A DNA stretch of 64,000 nt from NCBI GenBank assembly GCA_014773175.1, contig VXCM01000139.1:210141-274140 (forward strand), written 5' to 3'. The translations under genes were made by a program, and so were the position numbers. The DNA is from Lucifuga dentata. Lineage: Eukaryota; Chordata; Actinopteri; Ophidiiformes; Bythitidae. How positions within the stretch are numbered: the first letter of the stretch is position 1; every line of letters begins with the position of its first letter. Positions 42,701 through 54,743 of the stretch are shown piece after piece. The notes under the pieces were generated by a model. It was not told where the DNA came from, did not search any database, and saw only the letters and a list, made by a program, of their open reading frames with translations.

Positions 42701-45700
42701 ATTTTTCTGTACAGCCATAAACGGTTTAAAATTCCTTCCTATCGTCAGCAGAATTGTGTGAAGTTGGAAAGAGATTTTGTTGAAACTGCATCCCCTTTGC
42801 ATTAAAACCTTCTATGCTAAGGTCAGAATTTATCAATCAACCTTTATGATGCTTATTTATTTTCTCCCTCCTGCATGACCTTGACCTTTATCTTCCTGAA
42901 CACTTCCATTTCTGTCAGTGTGTGCATTGTGATTTCATCTTATTTACTCTTTGCCTGCAGATTTTCAGTACAAGTGCCTGTATTGTAGCTACAGATGAGA
43001 GTAGGTGTTAAACATATGGTGCTGTTTCTCTGTCAGGCTGTAGGCATGCTTTACCTGCATGAGGTGCTGAAGCCCATCATCAACCGCATCTTTGATGAGA
43101 AGAAATACATTGAGCTGGACCCCTGTAAGATTGACTTGAACCGCACCAGGTAAACAGACCTAAAACACCTCAAATAATCCTGTGAATGGTTTATGTTCTT
43201 CTATGTGGTAAAATGGTCAAAAGCTGTCGCAGGAGACCGCCCCCTTTATACTTCACCCTTGAGAGGAAGACATCAGTGTGAGGAACTGAAAAAAGGCATG
43301 TGAAAATGGGGAAGGCTGTTGCTTGGCAACTGCCATAAGCCCCCTGAGATGTCTATCTCTGACATGGAGGGAAATCCTAATATCCACTCCATCTACAGTA
43401 GATCTGCCCGCTAACATTGTCTTATGTGTTATCTCCACTCCCCATCTATATATCTTCCCTTACGTCTTCAATTCATTAAGTGTCTGCTTTCATAGCCCCA
43501 CTTTCTGAAGTGTCACGTTATCAGATGTTGTGCTTTTAAACATGAGCATTTGGTTAGTTTGTTTAAATTCAGAATAATCTATATAGAGTATACACAAGGG
43601 ATTCAGTCCTTTGACAGTTTCTTTTTCTTCATTTCTGAAGGCGAATCTCTTTCAAGGGTGCAGTGTCAGAGGCTGAGGTGCGGGACAGCAGCGTGGAGAT
43701 GCTGCAGAGCTACTTATCCAGCATTATTGAGTCAATCGTGGGCTCAGTCGATCAGTGTCCTCCCGTCATGAGAGTGGCCTTCAAACAGCTGCACAAGAGG
43801 GTGGAGGAGCAATTTGCTGAACCAGAGAATGAGGTCAGTGTGGAGCGAAAAACAAAAGCCACACATCTCCATTTCAACGCTTTTAGTGTTTTTGGGGTGT
43901 GTGCATTTCAGCATGTTGTAACAGTAGAACAAACCTTATTCCCAGCTCCAGCAGCCAGTATTTGTGAGGTTAGAATGAGACAGACAGCACAGTAGTTGCT
44001 ACAAACATTTCTAGCCCTAAAATATTCATAAGTAATAGAGAATTAAAGAAAAAAACAAGATAAAGAAAGGGCCAGTCAGGTACATCAACATACCTTGTAC
44101 TGGGTGTGTTACTTGATGTCAACATGTTACAGAAGTAAAGAATCAATCAAAAATGGAGCTTTCAGGGCAGTTCAGGACCTATGGGTTTGTCTGACTGGAT
44201 GCATTTCTATAGGCATCAACCTCAAGTTTTACAGTGAGAATGTTTATGTATTACACTATATTACACAATAAAAATAAGGGATAACAAAAAAAAAAGCAAT
44301 AAACTGACTTTTTCTTTACAGGATGTGAAGTATCTGGCCATCAGCGGATTCTTTTTCTTGCGTTTTTTTGCTCCTGCAATCCTCACACCTAAACTGTTCC
44401 AGCTCAGAGACCAGCATGCCGACACTCGTACAAGCAGAACATTATTACTGTTGGCGAAGGTACAATTCATAACACACACACACTCTTAATGTCCACTCAT
44501 CAAACAGTAAAGGCATAAATGCACTGGGACTGAGGGCTAAATGATGTGTACCATCATTTACCATCACAATTTACAGCTGTAGTACTATATGGGAAGCATA
44601 CAGTGCGTATACTATGTGTGCAGGAAGTATGTGGCAGCTAATAACGAACATACAGTCGTGAAAAGTAGTTTGCTGCTTTCTCAGTTGGCAACCATTTACA
44701 CGTTGCATGAACATCTGATCTGTATCCAGACATGTTATCAGTGCCTAACAATGCACCAGCTGAAAAACGATCATAGTGCAGGCAGGCAAGAATGCAGAAA
44801 ATAAGACCACTTTTAAATGCAAGGTCTAAATCACAAAAAAATCAGCTGATCACAACATGTAGAAAATGCTAAACGACTCAAACACTTTCTGATATTTTTG
44901 TTATATTAATACAAAAATTGTACTTTCTGGAAAACCTGTTTTTATTGTTATAGTAGTCATAAAAATACATACAATTTCACCAGTTAAATGCAATGATTTG
45001 CCCGTCTCATTGTAGTATTTGGAGGTATTCTCTCCAAAAACCTTGTTCCGTTTCCTGTGTTTTCATTTTAATGGCTGGACTTTATTTTGAAAAAGTAATT
45101 TGTGACACTTAGGATTGTTTCAGCAGCAACACCAACAAAGAAAAATAGTTTACTGTAGTTACTGTAGTCCAACCTGCCAACTGTAACAGTACCTGCCCAC
45201 TTACGCCTTGCCAAGACATCCTGTTTGAACAGGAAATGGGTCAAATTAAAAAAAAAAAAAAACACAATATCCTTCTGGCTGACAAGAAGTCATTGTCTAG
45301 TAAGTTATAATTTAGAGCTCACCCTTCCACCGACTGTCCTACAAATAAACACCTCCCTGATTACATCACAGTCACATACTAGCAGAAAATACTAGCAGAA
45401 AAGTAAAAGCTTGTTCTTTCTCTCTGGTTGCTGTCCGCGGTGCTGAAGTGCTGTTGCCATGGGTTCTCCACACAGAAAGGGAACGAGCTATTTTTACCTC
45501 TGCGATCAGGCTGCGGTTCAAAGCAGAGCATCAGAGAGGGTTAGAGAGGGACTTCCTCCTCGCCCTAGGCCAGGTGTGGGCCAGACAAAGGGCCTCACAG
45601 CATGCTTGGCCTCAGGGACCCGTTTGATCTCAGACTTTGACATATGCAGTCAGTTGCGCTGTCAGTTCCTGGCAGGTCAGAAAGTCTCATATTAGAGGAG

Positions 45701-47816
45701 ATGTAGCCTAATGATTGCATATTTATTGCTGCCAGGCATTACAAAGCGTTGGGAACTTGGGCCTTCAGCTGGGTCATGGGAAGGAGCAATGGATGACGCC
45801 TCTCCATCCCATCATCCTCCGCAGTGTGTCCTCCGTCAAAGACTTTCTGGACAAGCTGATTGACATTGACCATGACACCGGTGAGCAAATCAGCTACCAG
45901 GCAGGTGCTAGCAGAGCATTTCCATATGATATTAGGATAAGGTGAGACAACAGCCCTGTGTTGAAATATTAATAACTAGCTGGGGGCTCAGAAACGAGAT
46001 GACGTGGTTAAGGAGCTGGCGAGGAGCTGGAGTGTGAAGCCACGGTCACTCGTACACGCCACACTGGTTACCCAACATGTCTTGGCTCGTTCCTTGCCGT
46101 CACGTGTCAGTGAGGCTGTTGTGAAACGTCTCATGTTTCAGTCTCCTCCTGCCATCACACCCACTCTGTGCTCTTAAAGGCCAGCTTGACATTTAATGCT
46201 CTTCAGGTGGATTTGTTGTACAGAAGTGAACGCTTGTTCTGCCTCTTTGAAGCTGTCCTTCATGTGATGATTGAAGGAAGTTTAGATGCCATCAATAAAA
46301 AAAAAAAAAAAAAAAAAAAAAGCTAAAATAAAAGCATGTGGTGTAATTTTGACAGTAAAACATATTGGTTGTTTTCACAGCAGTACTGTTAGAGCTCCAC
46401 CTTGTGTCTATAAAGATGAATACTGTAAGCCCTTATATATACATTATAAATACAGTCATGTTTTTTATATCAGGTGTTAAAGCTCTTTCTCTTCGTCTGA
46501 CAGTGTCTGAGGTGCCACAGAGGGCTGTATTCATGCCCTCAGTCACGGTGAAGGAGGGATACCTCCACAAACACAAAACAGAAGGACCTCAGCTGCTGTC
46601 CCGCTTTGCCTTTAAGAAACGCTACTTCTGGCTGACCAGTGAGACTTTGTCCTACGCCAAGAACCCGGAGTGGCAGGTTAGTAGTTAGGATACGTGGAAT
46701 GCTTTGTATCTCTGCAGCAGGGAGATGGAAAAATTATATTCACTCTGGAAGCCACTTTGAGAGTTTATTCACTGTACTTGTCATATTTGGCATGTATGTT
46801 CTTATATTTGTCTGCCAATCAATCAATCAGTCAATCAGTTAACTTTATTAATCCTACAGGGGGAAATTCGTTTGCTACCAAGGGCATCAGCATGTAAAAC
46901 AAACAAAAAAAAACCCAATAACATAACAACAATAAAACGACTAGGCCATTAAAACATGATTAAAAGGCTAAAAAAAAAAGAACTACAAGTGATCATTAAA
47001 AATTTTCACATTTCAACTGCTGTACCTTTGGTTCTGGATAAATGTTTTACTTCACATATACCTGCTCAGAAGATGTTAAAGCATTTTTATGAGCTTTTGC
47101 AACATGTTAGTCTTCCATGTACAAAATCAATTAAAGCTTGCTGGGAAAGTGAACTGGGTTGTCAGATATCTGAAGAGCTTTGGATTCGTACTTTAGAAGA
47201 AATACATCTCTGTCCTATGAACTCTAGACTCTGTCTTATTCAGTTTAAAGTCATTCTCAGACTGCACTATTCTAAAACTAAACTAAATAAGATATTTTCG
47301 ACCATATCTCCATTTTGTGTAAAATGCAGTGTGGAAGAAGCAAATTTACTTCATAGTTTTGCTCTTTGTTCCAAAATAGTAAAATATTGATCCGATTTTT
47401 GGAATTTTTTCTGAAATGTTTGGAACACATATTGAACCAGATCCAATTCTAATAATTCTGGGTATTTCTGAACAGACTCTTCAGCGGAAGAAAGTACATC
47501 AACAATTCTTTTCCCAGAGTCTAACTGTTGCAGAAAAAAAACCTCATTCTCAGATACTGGAAAAAGAAGGATGACCCCACATCTAAACAATGGACTGATG
47601 AGCTAACTAATATTTATCACCTGGAAAGAATAAGATATTTACAAAATGATAGATTAGATTACTTCAGTAAGGTTTGGAAACCCTTTATGGTGTATTTGAA
47701 GCTGTGTTGACTTTTTGAATACCAGTATATTTTGTTATGGTTCTTTTTTGAATTCTGCTACAATTAAGGCTTTTATGTTATTGAATTTCTAATTCAGTTG
47801 AGCTGCTGCCCTGTCT

Positions 47817-47853
<37 letters not shown>

Positions 47854-50800
47854 GTTACTTAGTTATTTAATTATTTTTCATTTCTTATCCACGGGGTGTA
47901 TATTGTTTGTAAATATTTGCCTTATGTTATTATTGCTAGCTGTTAAGTTTAAAAATTTAAAAAATAAAAGGGATAGAAAAGTCAGAAAAACATAATTCAC
48001 TGTGATTAGCCGGCTGAAAAAGTAAAGTTGATACCTGCTGCAGAAATGCTTAGTTACTCTTTCTTGCCCACATAAACAAAACTGGATGAGTAAACTTTGA
48101 ATCAAAGTCGTGTAAAAAAAAAAAAAAAAAAAAAAAAGACTCAGCCATTACTAAAAGGTGATACTCCTTGTGGTGATGAATGAGTCACCCTGTGCGTCCT
48201 CTGAAAGACGTTTGTCGACTTGGCTCGTAAAAAAGAGGAAAAATTGCGTTTGTCCTCAGCTTGTTTTAATGCATTTATGATGCTCCTTCTGAGGTCGTCA
48301 TTAGTGTTTTTACATGTGGTGCCTAAGCTTGTGATAATGATCTCTCATTCACCAGCCACAGACTAAGAGAGAGAGATAGAANCCCCCCTCAGTTTTGTGT
48401 GAGCGGAATAAAGGCGAGGGTTGATTGAAGGCTGTGGATATTCATGCTAACATTGCAAATCAGATTGCACACAATGTCCTGGCCCCTTTCCTCCACGTCC
48501 TAACACTTCAGCGTCAGTGAAGCGAGCTCTCGTTGCAAGTGGCTGATTTACACTTTAAAGTGGTCTTTTCTGTCATTCTCGTCTCATCTTCACTTCCTCC
48601 TTGTCTCTTATACTCCTCCTCATAACCTGCTGCTAAAATTGTGTGGAATGGAACAGGAGATTTCTGTTCTGTTGACTTTTCTGTGGTAAAATATCGCTTT
48701 TGTTTCATTTACATTTTGGTCCACGTTGCCTGAAGCAGAAGCCCGTCATAATCGCTCGGCGTGTACTAATTGGCGTTGTGATTTTTTTCTGGCTGGATTG
48801 TTGCAGGTGCGCTCCTCGATCCCTATTCAGTGTGTGTGTGCAGTGGAGAGGGTGGATGAAAATGCCTTTCAGCAGCAGAATGTAATGCAGGTCATCACCC
48901 AGGACGACGACGGGCAGCCGCACACCATGTATATCCAGTGCAAGGTGCTTTGGTACTGACACCACCAACACAGCTCAGATGCTTTTTTGTGTTTGCATTA
49001 AATAATAAGTTACTTTAACTTTCACCTTCATTATGTGACTTTTGGATAGAAACATTTTCCCCAAATCTCTCACTCATGGTCTGACAATCGGTCTAAAAGT
49101 TTCTCCTGTCTTCCTGTTTTGGCCTCCCTGTAGAGACTGTGGAAGTTTTTAAATACCTGGGAACCTTTTTGGACAGCAGCCTAGTCTTTACAGCAAACAT
49201 TGAGTTCATTTTTAAGAAAGCAATGCAACGTTTATATCTAGTTCAAAAACTTCGCTTCTACGATGTCAGACAAGACATTTTGGAACTGGTTTATAAAACC
49301 TGGTAGAAAGTGTCGTCTCCTTCAATATGACAGCTTGGTTTGGGAGTTTAGGGGCCAAGAGCAGAAGCAAATTGGCCAGAATTGTAAATATGGGGAGTAA
49401 AATTATTGGAAAGCCACAGAAACAACTGATAAATACTGTATATATGAAGAGCAGGCCAGACGGAAGGCTCATCAGACAGTATCTGATCTTCTGCATCCAC
49501 TGCACTATGAATTTGAACTACTCCCCTCAGGAAGGAGATATCGGCTTCCTAGAGCCTCTAAGAACATATTGAAGAGTACTTTCATCTCAACTGCTGTTGC
49601 CTTGCTGAACTCTTGAGGATTTTAGATTTAGAATTGATTGGAACGTTAGTTTCCAAATCCAGTCCTATTTTAAGCACTTATTCATTTTACTTTGTTGTCT
49701 GTGTTAAAGATCAAATGTCTTATTTTATTTTGCCATTCACTTAATTTTAATTTTCTGTGCCAGTCTGGTATGTTTGTCTAGTTAAAGTGTTGTTTTTACA
49801 TTGTACCACTTGTGAAGCCAAAGACAAATTTCCACCTCGGTAGATAATGAAGTTACTATTCTATTTGTGTCTGAATAGAACGTGAACGAGCTAAATCAGT
49901 GGCTGTCAGCGATCAGGAAAGTCAGCATCTACAACGAGCGCATGCTGCCCTCTTTCCACCCTGGAGCTCATCGCAGCAGCAAGTGGACGTGCTGCCTGCA
50001 GGCAGACCGTGCTGGTAATCCTGATTTTCTTACTCCTCATGCTGCACACACAGGATTTGGTGTAAAGTTATGTGTTATTTCTGGGGATCTCTGATTACAA
50101 ATACGTTAAATCAGATCCAGAAAGGTCATACCTATTCCCTCCATGAACCACTAATACTAAAAAAACCCCCCAAAAAAAACAACATATAGGCTTATTATCC
50201 AGTTCAAATTACCCCTATGACTTTCCAACTTCATTATATGTCTAAAACAATACTCTGATGACTAACTTGCTGCTGGCTTAAAAGAGGAAATGAGCTTCAC
50301 GGCATATTTAATAATGAAACCCCCAATTTGTAGCTGCCATGTTTTTGTGGCTTCAGAGAAGAAAGAGCGGTGAGAGTTTTAATTTGATTTTCTCTGGCTA
50401 ATTACATTTTACTGCCTGAGAGCTACATCTAATATACATTTTTGTGTATTTGTGTATTAATGTATAAAACTCCCCCCTGTTCTGAGCTGCATCATCATTT
50501 GAACAGTCTGTGTTTATGCGTAATGGTAGAGTTATATTGCTGAGAGGCTTCCATCAAATGGGATACATAATGTATAAGATAAAGGACCATACTGGTGGTT
50601 TTGCAAAAAAAATACAACCTGCATCCATGTTATGTTAGTGCCAATCATCTTCCAAAACATAAAACCGTATTTTAGCTTTTGTGTTATTTTGCCAAATCCC
50701 TTAGTCTTTCAAAATCTAATTTTCAGGTGAAACAACCACCTTAAAACATCAGTGTTTTACCAACTAACACTTGTGCACGATTGTGAAAGCACAGTCGTTT

Positions 50801-52642
50801 TAATTTTTTTATTTTTTTTAAAGCAGTTTTCTCCTGGAACTATTTCCCTGATGGAGTCGTAGATGTTTTTCCCTGCACAGTTCCCCGTTGGATTTTAAAT
50901 TCAGCAACTTAGACAAAACATTTAATAGGCGCCATGTCCGCTGTGAAGGATTACCTATATTAAGCACATTTGAAATCTCTACAAATTGATTTTTATAGTG
51001 TAGTGGAATGAACAGAAACAGTTCTAATATTTATGACTTAAGTAGCATGATTTGGATTGTGGTTGTCAGCAATGTGTGTGGGTGATATTTATTGGGCTCA
51101 AACATGCAAAATCACCGGTATGATCCTTTAATGTTGATGCGCGTTAGCTTCAGATTTGTGTTGGTGCTCAGTTTCAGGCTGCTGCAGAACCCACTCGGCT
51201 GTGACTCTGGGTGACTGGAGTGACCCGCTGGATCCTGACGTGGAGACTCAGACTATTTACAAGCAGCTTCTGCAGGGAAGCGACAAACTCAGGTCAGATG
51301 CAGTTCACTTACTGGCCACTAGAGGTCTATGTTGGTATGTGCTGCTGTGCTGATGCTGTGTGACGGTTCTTACATTACAACATTTACTCAGTCTGGAATC
51401 TTTGCTCATTTTTTTTGTTTCTAAAATTTGATTACATCTGGCCTTTTTTTAACTTCCAAAAAACATATTTTACCTCCAAATTCTTGGTTTTATTCTGGCT
51501 TATTTTATTCTGTGCACAACTTCACTTTCGCTTCATCTACAGACTTGTAATTCTTTTTTGTCAAGACAGATATTTTAATGGTTGCTGTTCTTAGGATGAC
51601 ACAAAACTTTGACTTGACTGAAAGGTTTAAACTCACAGTTTCTATGATTTTGTTTATTTGTCTTAACAATAATTATTTATCTGTAAAAATATGGGGAAAG
51701 ACTGATGTTTCTGACAATACCTAATGGGTTGACTACCACTTAAATGAAATGACGAATTTATGGGTAGAAGTACTATGAAGTTTGGGTAGGCTACAGGTTT
51801 TAACATTAAAACTGGTTATATTTAGGCATAAACGATTGTTAAGTTCATATATATGACATGTGGTTACAGATGGTTCTGATTAGTGATGTCTGGGTTGGGT
51901 GAAGGTTGTTAGGATGAAAATCTGGGTGAGATTTCCTTCTCTACTCATAACTATGTTGAGATCCATATGAAAGCATCACTCTGTGAAAAGATAAAGCATC
52001 TTCAGAGATTTTCAGTAATCACGATTAACGTTCCGCTGATACTGTAGGAAAAAATACCTGGAGATGCCAGACGCCGATCAGACGCCCGTCAACAAAGAAA
52101 GGATCAACTCTGACGTTCATCCAGGTGAGGTCCAGCAGCTGCTTTGAAACTGTACATTTTCAGCTGCTGTTGAACATGCAGTAGTGTTACCATCTTAAAT
52201 ATGGGATTGATTGAAAAGTTCTGACCCTAGTGTAGCTACACAGTCAAGTTACTTCAATAAAAAACAAGAACAATGAATTTCAAGCATGTTTCAACTCTTG
52301 TCAAGTTGATTTTTATAGCGGAATGAACTGAAACCAATGGCAGTCTGGAAGGTAACAAAAAAAATTCAAAAATATTCTGCTCTAGTAGTATGTTTTGAAA
52401 AATGGTTGGCAGTAATGTAATGCAGGTTGTACTTATTGTGCTCAAACATGCAAATTCACCGGTATGCTCCTTTAACTGCATTGTTCTGTCTCTGCCTTGC
52501 AGACGGTGCAGAATGCAGCGTGATGAGGCCTGCTCAGAGCGTGGCCGCACGGCTCTTGGGGGTGATTCAGGATCTGGAACAGGCTCACGCCACCTTCCAG
52601 CGCAGAGAAAAGGAGGACGCCGGTGTCATTGTGAATCCCTAA
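32550..52642 (+). CDS. rasal1: RAS protein activator-like 1 (RASAL, Ca2+-responsive Ras GTPase-activating protein)
   Basis: Twenty-one exons: 32550-32614, 32914-32970, 33878-33991, 34997-35058, 36016-36145, 37809-37890, 38125-38265, 38416-38507, 39118-39235, 40506-40659, 42322-42386, 43037-43149, 43641-43833, 44322-44459, 45736-45880, 46504-46676, 48807-48944, 49879-50014, 51172-51292, 52048-52124, 52503-52642; 817 residues. C2A (1-110) keeps Ca2+ ligands D21, D27, D74, D76 and D82. C2B (about 130-250) has [14 protein letters not shown] and [11 protein letters not shown]. The RasGAP domain (about 290-545) has the finger-loop sequence [11 protein letters not shown] and [17 protein letters not shown] (about 570-675) is followed by a Btk zinc finger (H-x10-CC-x9-C). 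RASAL1 moves to the membrane on Ca2+ oscillations and turns off Ras (also Rap in this subfamily). [24 protein letters not shown] and the PH region match RASAL1 better than RASA4. Confidence 0.96.
34045..34693. mobile_element. hAT-like non-autonomous element remnant with internal direct repeat and palindrome
   Basis: It begins CAGTGATCCCCAACTGGCGG and GGCCCGCGGGT, typical of vertebrate hAT-type termini. Inside, 34153-34273 and 34542-34662 are two similar 121-base direct repeats. A perfect 18-bp palindrome follows at 34657-34674/34676-34693. There is no ORF. It lies in RASAL1 intron 3. The family assignment is by its first 20 bases only. Confidence 0.5.
35169..35199. repeat. Poly(T) tract in RASAL1 intron 4
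   Basis: About 31 consecutive T. The surrounding intron (35059-36015) shows nothing else recognisable. Confidence 0.9.
36146..37808. other. RASAL1 intron 5, no recognisable feature
   Basis: A 1.66-kb intron. A short tandem of TTAAATAACTA-type words occurs near 36920-36960, and GATGATTTCCAGTTT-like near-repeats near 37165-37215. No ORF, RNA gene or element was recognised. Confidence 0.5.
39473..39724. other. Assembly gap bounded by poly(A) and poly(T)
   Basis: A-run 39473-39537, 136 N at 39538-39673, then T-run 39674-39724, all in RASAL1 intron 9. The A|gap|T arrangement suggests that homopolymer reads were extended into the gap from both sides. Gap size and flanking homopolymers should not be trusted. 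It creates spurious poly-Lys/poly-Phe ORFs. Confidence 0.9.
39725..40065 (-). mobile_element. TTAA-bordered inverted-repeat element, copy E (truncated)
   Basis: The right half of the element is present, in reverse orientation relative to copies A-C: internal landmark GGGAATATAATCCCAAAAGAAG, then ACGTAACATGTATGAAAATTG and CCGGTATGGTCTG-TTAA. Its left end is lost at the assembly gap. Confidence 0.68.
40253..40288. repeat. 36-bp sequence shared with 45994-46029
   Basis: An exact 36-base match, same orientation, to a stretch in RASAL1 intron 15. This copy is in intron 9, just after copy E. It begins ACGAGATGACGTGG and ends GCGAGGAGCTG. No further similarity was seen on either side. Confidence 0.85.
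40731..41292 (-). mobile_element. TTAA-bordered inverted-repeat element, copy F
   Basis: Both ends are visible (GTTTGAGCCCAATATGTACAAC and GGCTTAAACATGC...GGTATGGTCCT-TTAA). The internal landmark GGGAATATAGTCCCAGGAGA is in reverse orientation. An A-run with a single N (41269) interrupts the right end. It lies in RASAL1 intron 10, starting about 70 bases after exon 10. Confidence 0.76.
45994..46029. repeat. 36-bp sequence shared with 40253-40288
   Basis: Second copy of the 36-base match, in RASAL1 intron 15, about 110 bases after exon 15. Flanks differ from those of the first copy. Confidence 0.85.
46298..46321. repeat. Poly(A) tract in RASAL1 intron 15
   Basis: A run of about 23 A. No SINE body was recognised upstream. 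Confidence 0.85.
46815..46890 (-). mobile_element. L2-like LINE 3' tail fragment
   Basis: On the minus strand it reads GAATTTCCCCCTGTAGGATT, AATAAAGTTAACTGA, then a TGAT-type tail. This is the same kind of 3' end as in the element at 27745-28556. Only about 75 bases remain. Confidence 0.55.
46956..47720 (+). pseudogene. L1-type LINE ORF2 C-terminal relic
   Basis: An open frame 46956-47390 carries [36 protein letters not shown] and a C-x2-C-x9-H-x4-C knuckle ([18 protein letters not shown]), which are hallmarks of fish L1 ORF2 ends. It breaks with a stop at about 47388, and homology resumes in other frames ([10 protein letters not shown] near 47468; [18 protein letters not shown] near 47600; stop at 47708). 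It is 5'-truncated and frameshifted. Inserted sense-strand in RASAL1 intron 16; not a host exon. Confidence 0.82.
47822..47853. repeat. (ATT)n microsatellite
   Basis: About ten TTA/ATT units directly downstream of the L1 relic. Confidence 0.93.
49130..49850 (+). mobile_element. Degenerate CR1/L2/Rex1-like LINE 3' fragment
   Basis: It reads [46 protein letters not shown] then a stop. The rest of the reverse-transcriptase tail continues in another frame ([20 protein letters not shown]). The 3' end resembles other LINEs (AAATTTCCACCTCGG). It lies in RASAL1 intron 17, ending close before exon 18, and is older and from a different family than the copy at 27745. Confidence 0.72.
50579..51131 (+). 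mobile_element. TTAA-bordered inverted-repeat element, copy G (best preserved)
   Basis: Both termini are intact: left AAAGGACCATACTGGTGG, right ACCGGTATGATCCT-TTAA, which are near-perfect inverted repeats. The first about 60 and last about 60 bases are clearly inverted copies. There is no ORF. It lies in RASAL1 intron 18, ending about 40 bases before exon 19. Confidence 0.82.
52275..52475 (+). mobile_element. TTAA-bordered inverted-repeat element, copy H (right half)
   Basis: Only the right half is present: TTGATTTTTATAGCGGAATG, CAATGGCAGTCTGGAAGG, then TGCTCAAACATGCAAATTC and GGTATGCTCCT-TTAA. It ends about 27 bases before the acceptor of the last RASAL1 exon. Confidence 0.72.
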
Positions 52643-54290
52643 ACTAGACCAGAACTGAAGGAGGTCAGTATCCCGTCTCAGCGGCGAGCCCGAGGCCTTT
52701 TACTCCGCCTCTTTTAGCGCTTTAGTACATTTCGTGCGGTTTAGATCTGAGGGAATCCTGCCACTTTGAATCTTTGAGTGCCACCGACTTCAACAGCGCT
52801 GCAGAGATAGATACTTGACAGTAATTGGCGTTGAGGAATTCAGAAGTATGATCTGACTTGATTTTTTTTTTTTTTTTCATGTAGATAACAAGCAATCTGT
52901 TGCATGGCCTGCATCCACTTGTGAAATGTGAAGAGACGCTTTTATATTTTCAGATTCTGTACAGGACCGCGGTCATACATTTTTATGCAAACGGCTTGTT
53001 GTAATGTAATCTACCGTACCTGAACATAATGATATTGCTTTTATCCACGTTTTGTATTGATAGTGCAGTTTCTTAAGTCACATTAATCACCATGGCCGCA
53101 ATGTAGCAGTGAAATTGAATATTATAGCTCATCCTGAGTAATATTTATGAAATGTTGGTGGACACGCCAGAGTAAAACATTAATGTACAGTTTAAAAAAA
53201 AAAAAAAAAAGTCAATACTGTTGTAATTGTTGCCATGGGCACTTGAAATTTGTGCTTGTTTGGTGCTTTGCCAGTGAATTCATTCTAAGTTTTGGTTCTG
53301 ATATAATTTATAATTCAAACAGTTGGATGTATTGTCTTAGCCTTTACAGAGGTCATATGGGTAATATTTACCTTTTAAAATGTCCATATCCTAATCACTC
53401 CTATTCAACTGTAACTAAGAATACAGATGTACCAGTTATGTAAGATGCATTCAAGCAGTTTACGGTTTTTGTTTGAGGTTTTGGTGCAGTTTACATTTTC
53501 TAAGATTTTTGGTGCCACTAAAATTGGCTCACAAGTGTCAGGAAAAGTTTGAGATGCCAACTTTCTTTCTAAATTTTTAAATCTTGAATCACTCAATCAT
53601 CATCATGTTGCTCATGACAAAATTAAATTTGTTTTCTTTGTCCTTTAACACCTCCCTCCTAAAAAGTTTTTTACTCAGTGTGCACAGCGGTGCTACAACA
53701 AGAGAGCAGAAGTGGATGAATTTTTTTTTTTTTTTTTTTTTTGCACATTAAAACATTTTGCAAAATTTTCAAATTAGACCCCAAATAACTCAGAGCAGGA
53801 AAATCTGCATATTTCTTCCCTTTTAAAGAAGCTCAGAGACACAAACATGGACATGTTTAAAAGCATTTGTGTCCCTGTACAGTAAATACTGCCAGACAGA
53901 GAAGGTCACTGACTGTAAAAAGAGATTATATCTGCAGCATCTGTGCTCTTAAACATTATTCAGGTTCAGAGGAGGAGCTGTAGAATATTTATTCATGTAG
54001 AATAAATATTCCTCCAGCCTCAGGTGTCTGACACAATAATCAATAGCTTATATTACTACAGAGTTATTAAGCGCTTTCGTATTCGCATTCCAAAATTTGT
54101 TTCATTGATTTGCCATGCTCCCACTTCAGATGTACCACAGTCTTGTCAAAACTCGATCGATTGTTGCTTGTGAACGTGATTTTCCCTGAATGAAGGCTGT
54201 TATGATGGAAAAAAAAAACTGAATGTATTTTAATCTGCAAATACAAAATGGTTTGTTACTGTGAAATAAACAACTGTTTCAATCAGTAAA
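52643..54290 (+). other. RASAL1 3' UTR with AATAAA signal
   Basis: Non-coding sequence after the stop TAA at 52640-52642. AATAAA occurs at 54265-54270. Poly(A)/poly(T) runs lie at about 53191-53208 and 53720-53742. A 3' UTR of about 1.65 kb is inferred; earlier variant signals are possible. Confidence 0.5.
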
Positions 54291-54743
54291 ACTGTTATTT
54301 CAGCTCACGTTTAGTGTCGATTTGTGCCTAGAAAAGAAGAAATACAAAAAAATAAATCATTTCTCAAGAGCTCAATCAGTTAACTTGGTCTGAATTAACA
54401 GGGAAAATTTTTATTAAAAACCTGATTATCTTACAAATGTTCCTGTTGAGTTTATTATAACTTTTAAAGGAACTTCTAAAAATGTTTCAGTCTGGTTTGT
54501 TGGTTCAAAGAATATTTCCAGAAGGTTTCTGTGTAACTTTGCGTAATCACCTTAAAGGAATGTTCTTTGAGGGTTCCCATTTGGTTCTATTTAGAACCCT
54601 TTTTACAAACTTTTTGTGGAACGTTCATGAAAGTTTTCTAAACAGATGGAGAATGCTTCCTTTTGGTAAAGCATAAAGCTCCCAACATGTTTATAGTCTG
54701 GAAAGTTCCCAGAATTGAAGACGCTGAGGGAGCCAGATCTTCC

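Noticed and set aside
53147..53443. 98-codon plus-strand ORF in the RASAL1 3' UTR
   Set aside because: It crosses a poly(A) run, has no domain and lies in the expected untranslated region.
54540..54610. GGTTCT/AGAACC palindromic words resembling a MITE
   Set aside because: A short match to a common teleost motif, but no terminal repeats or boundaries could be defined.
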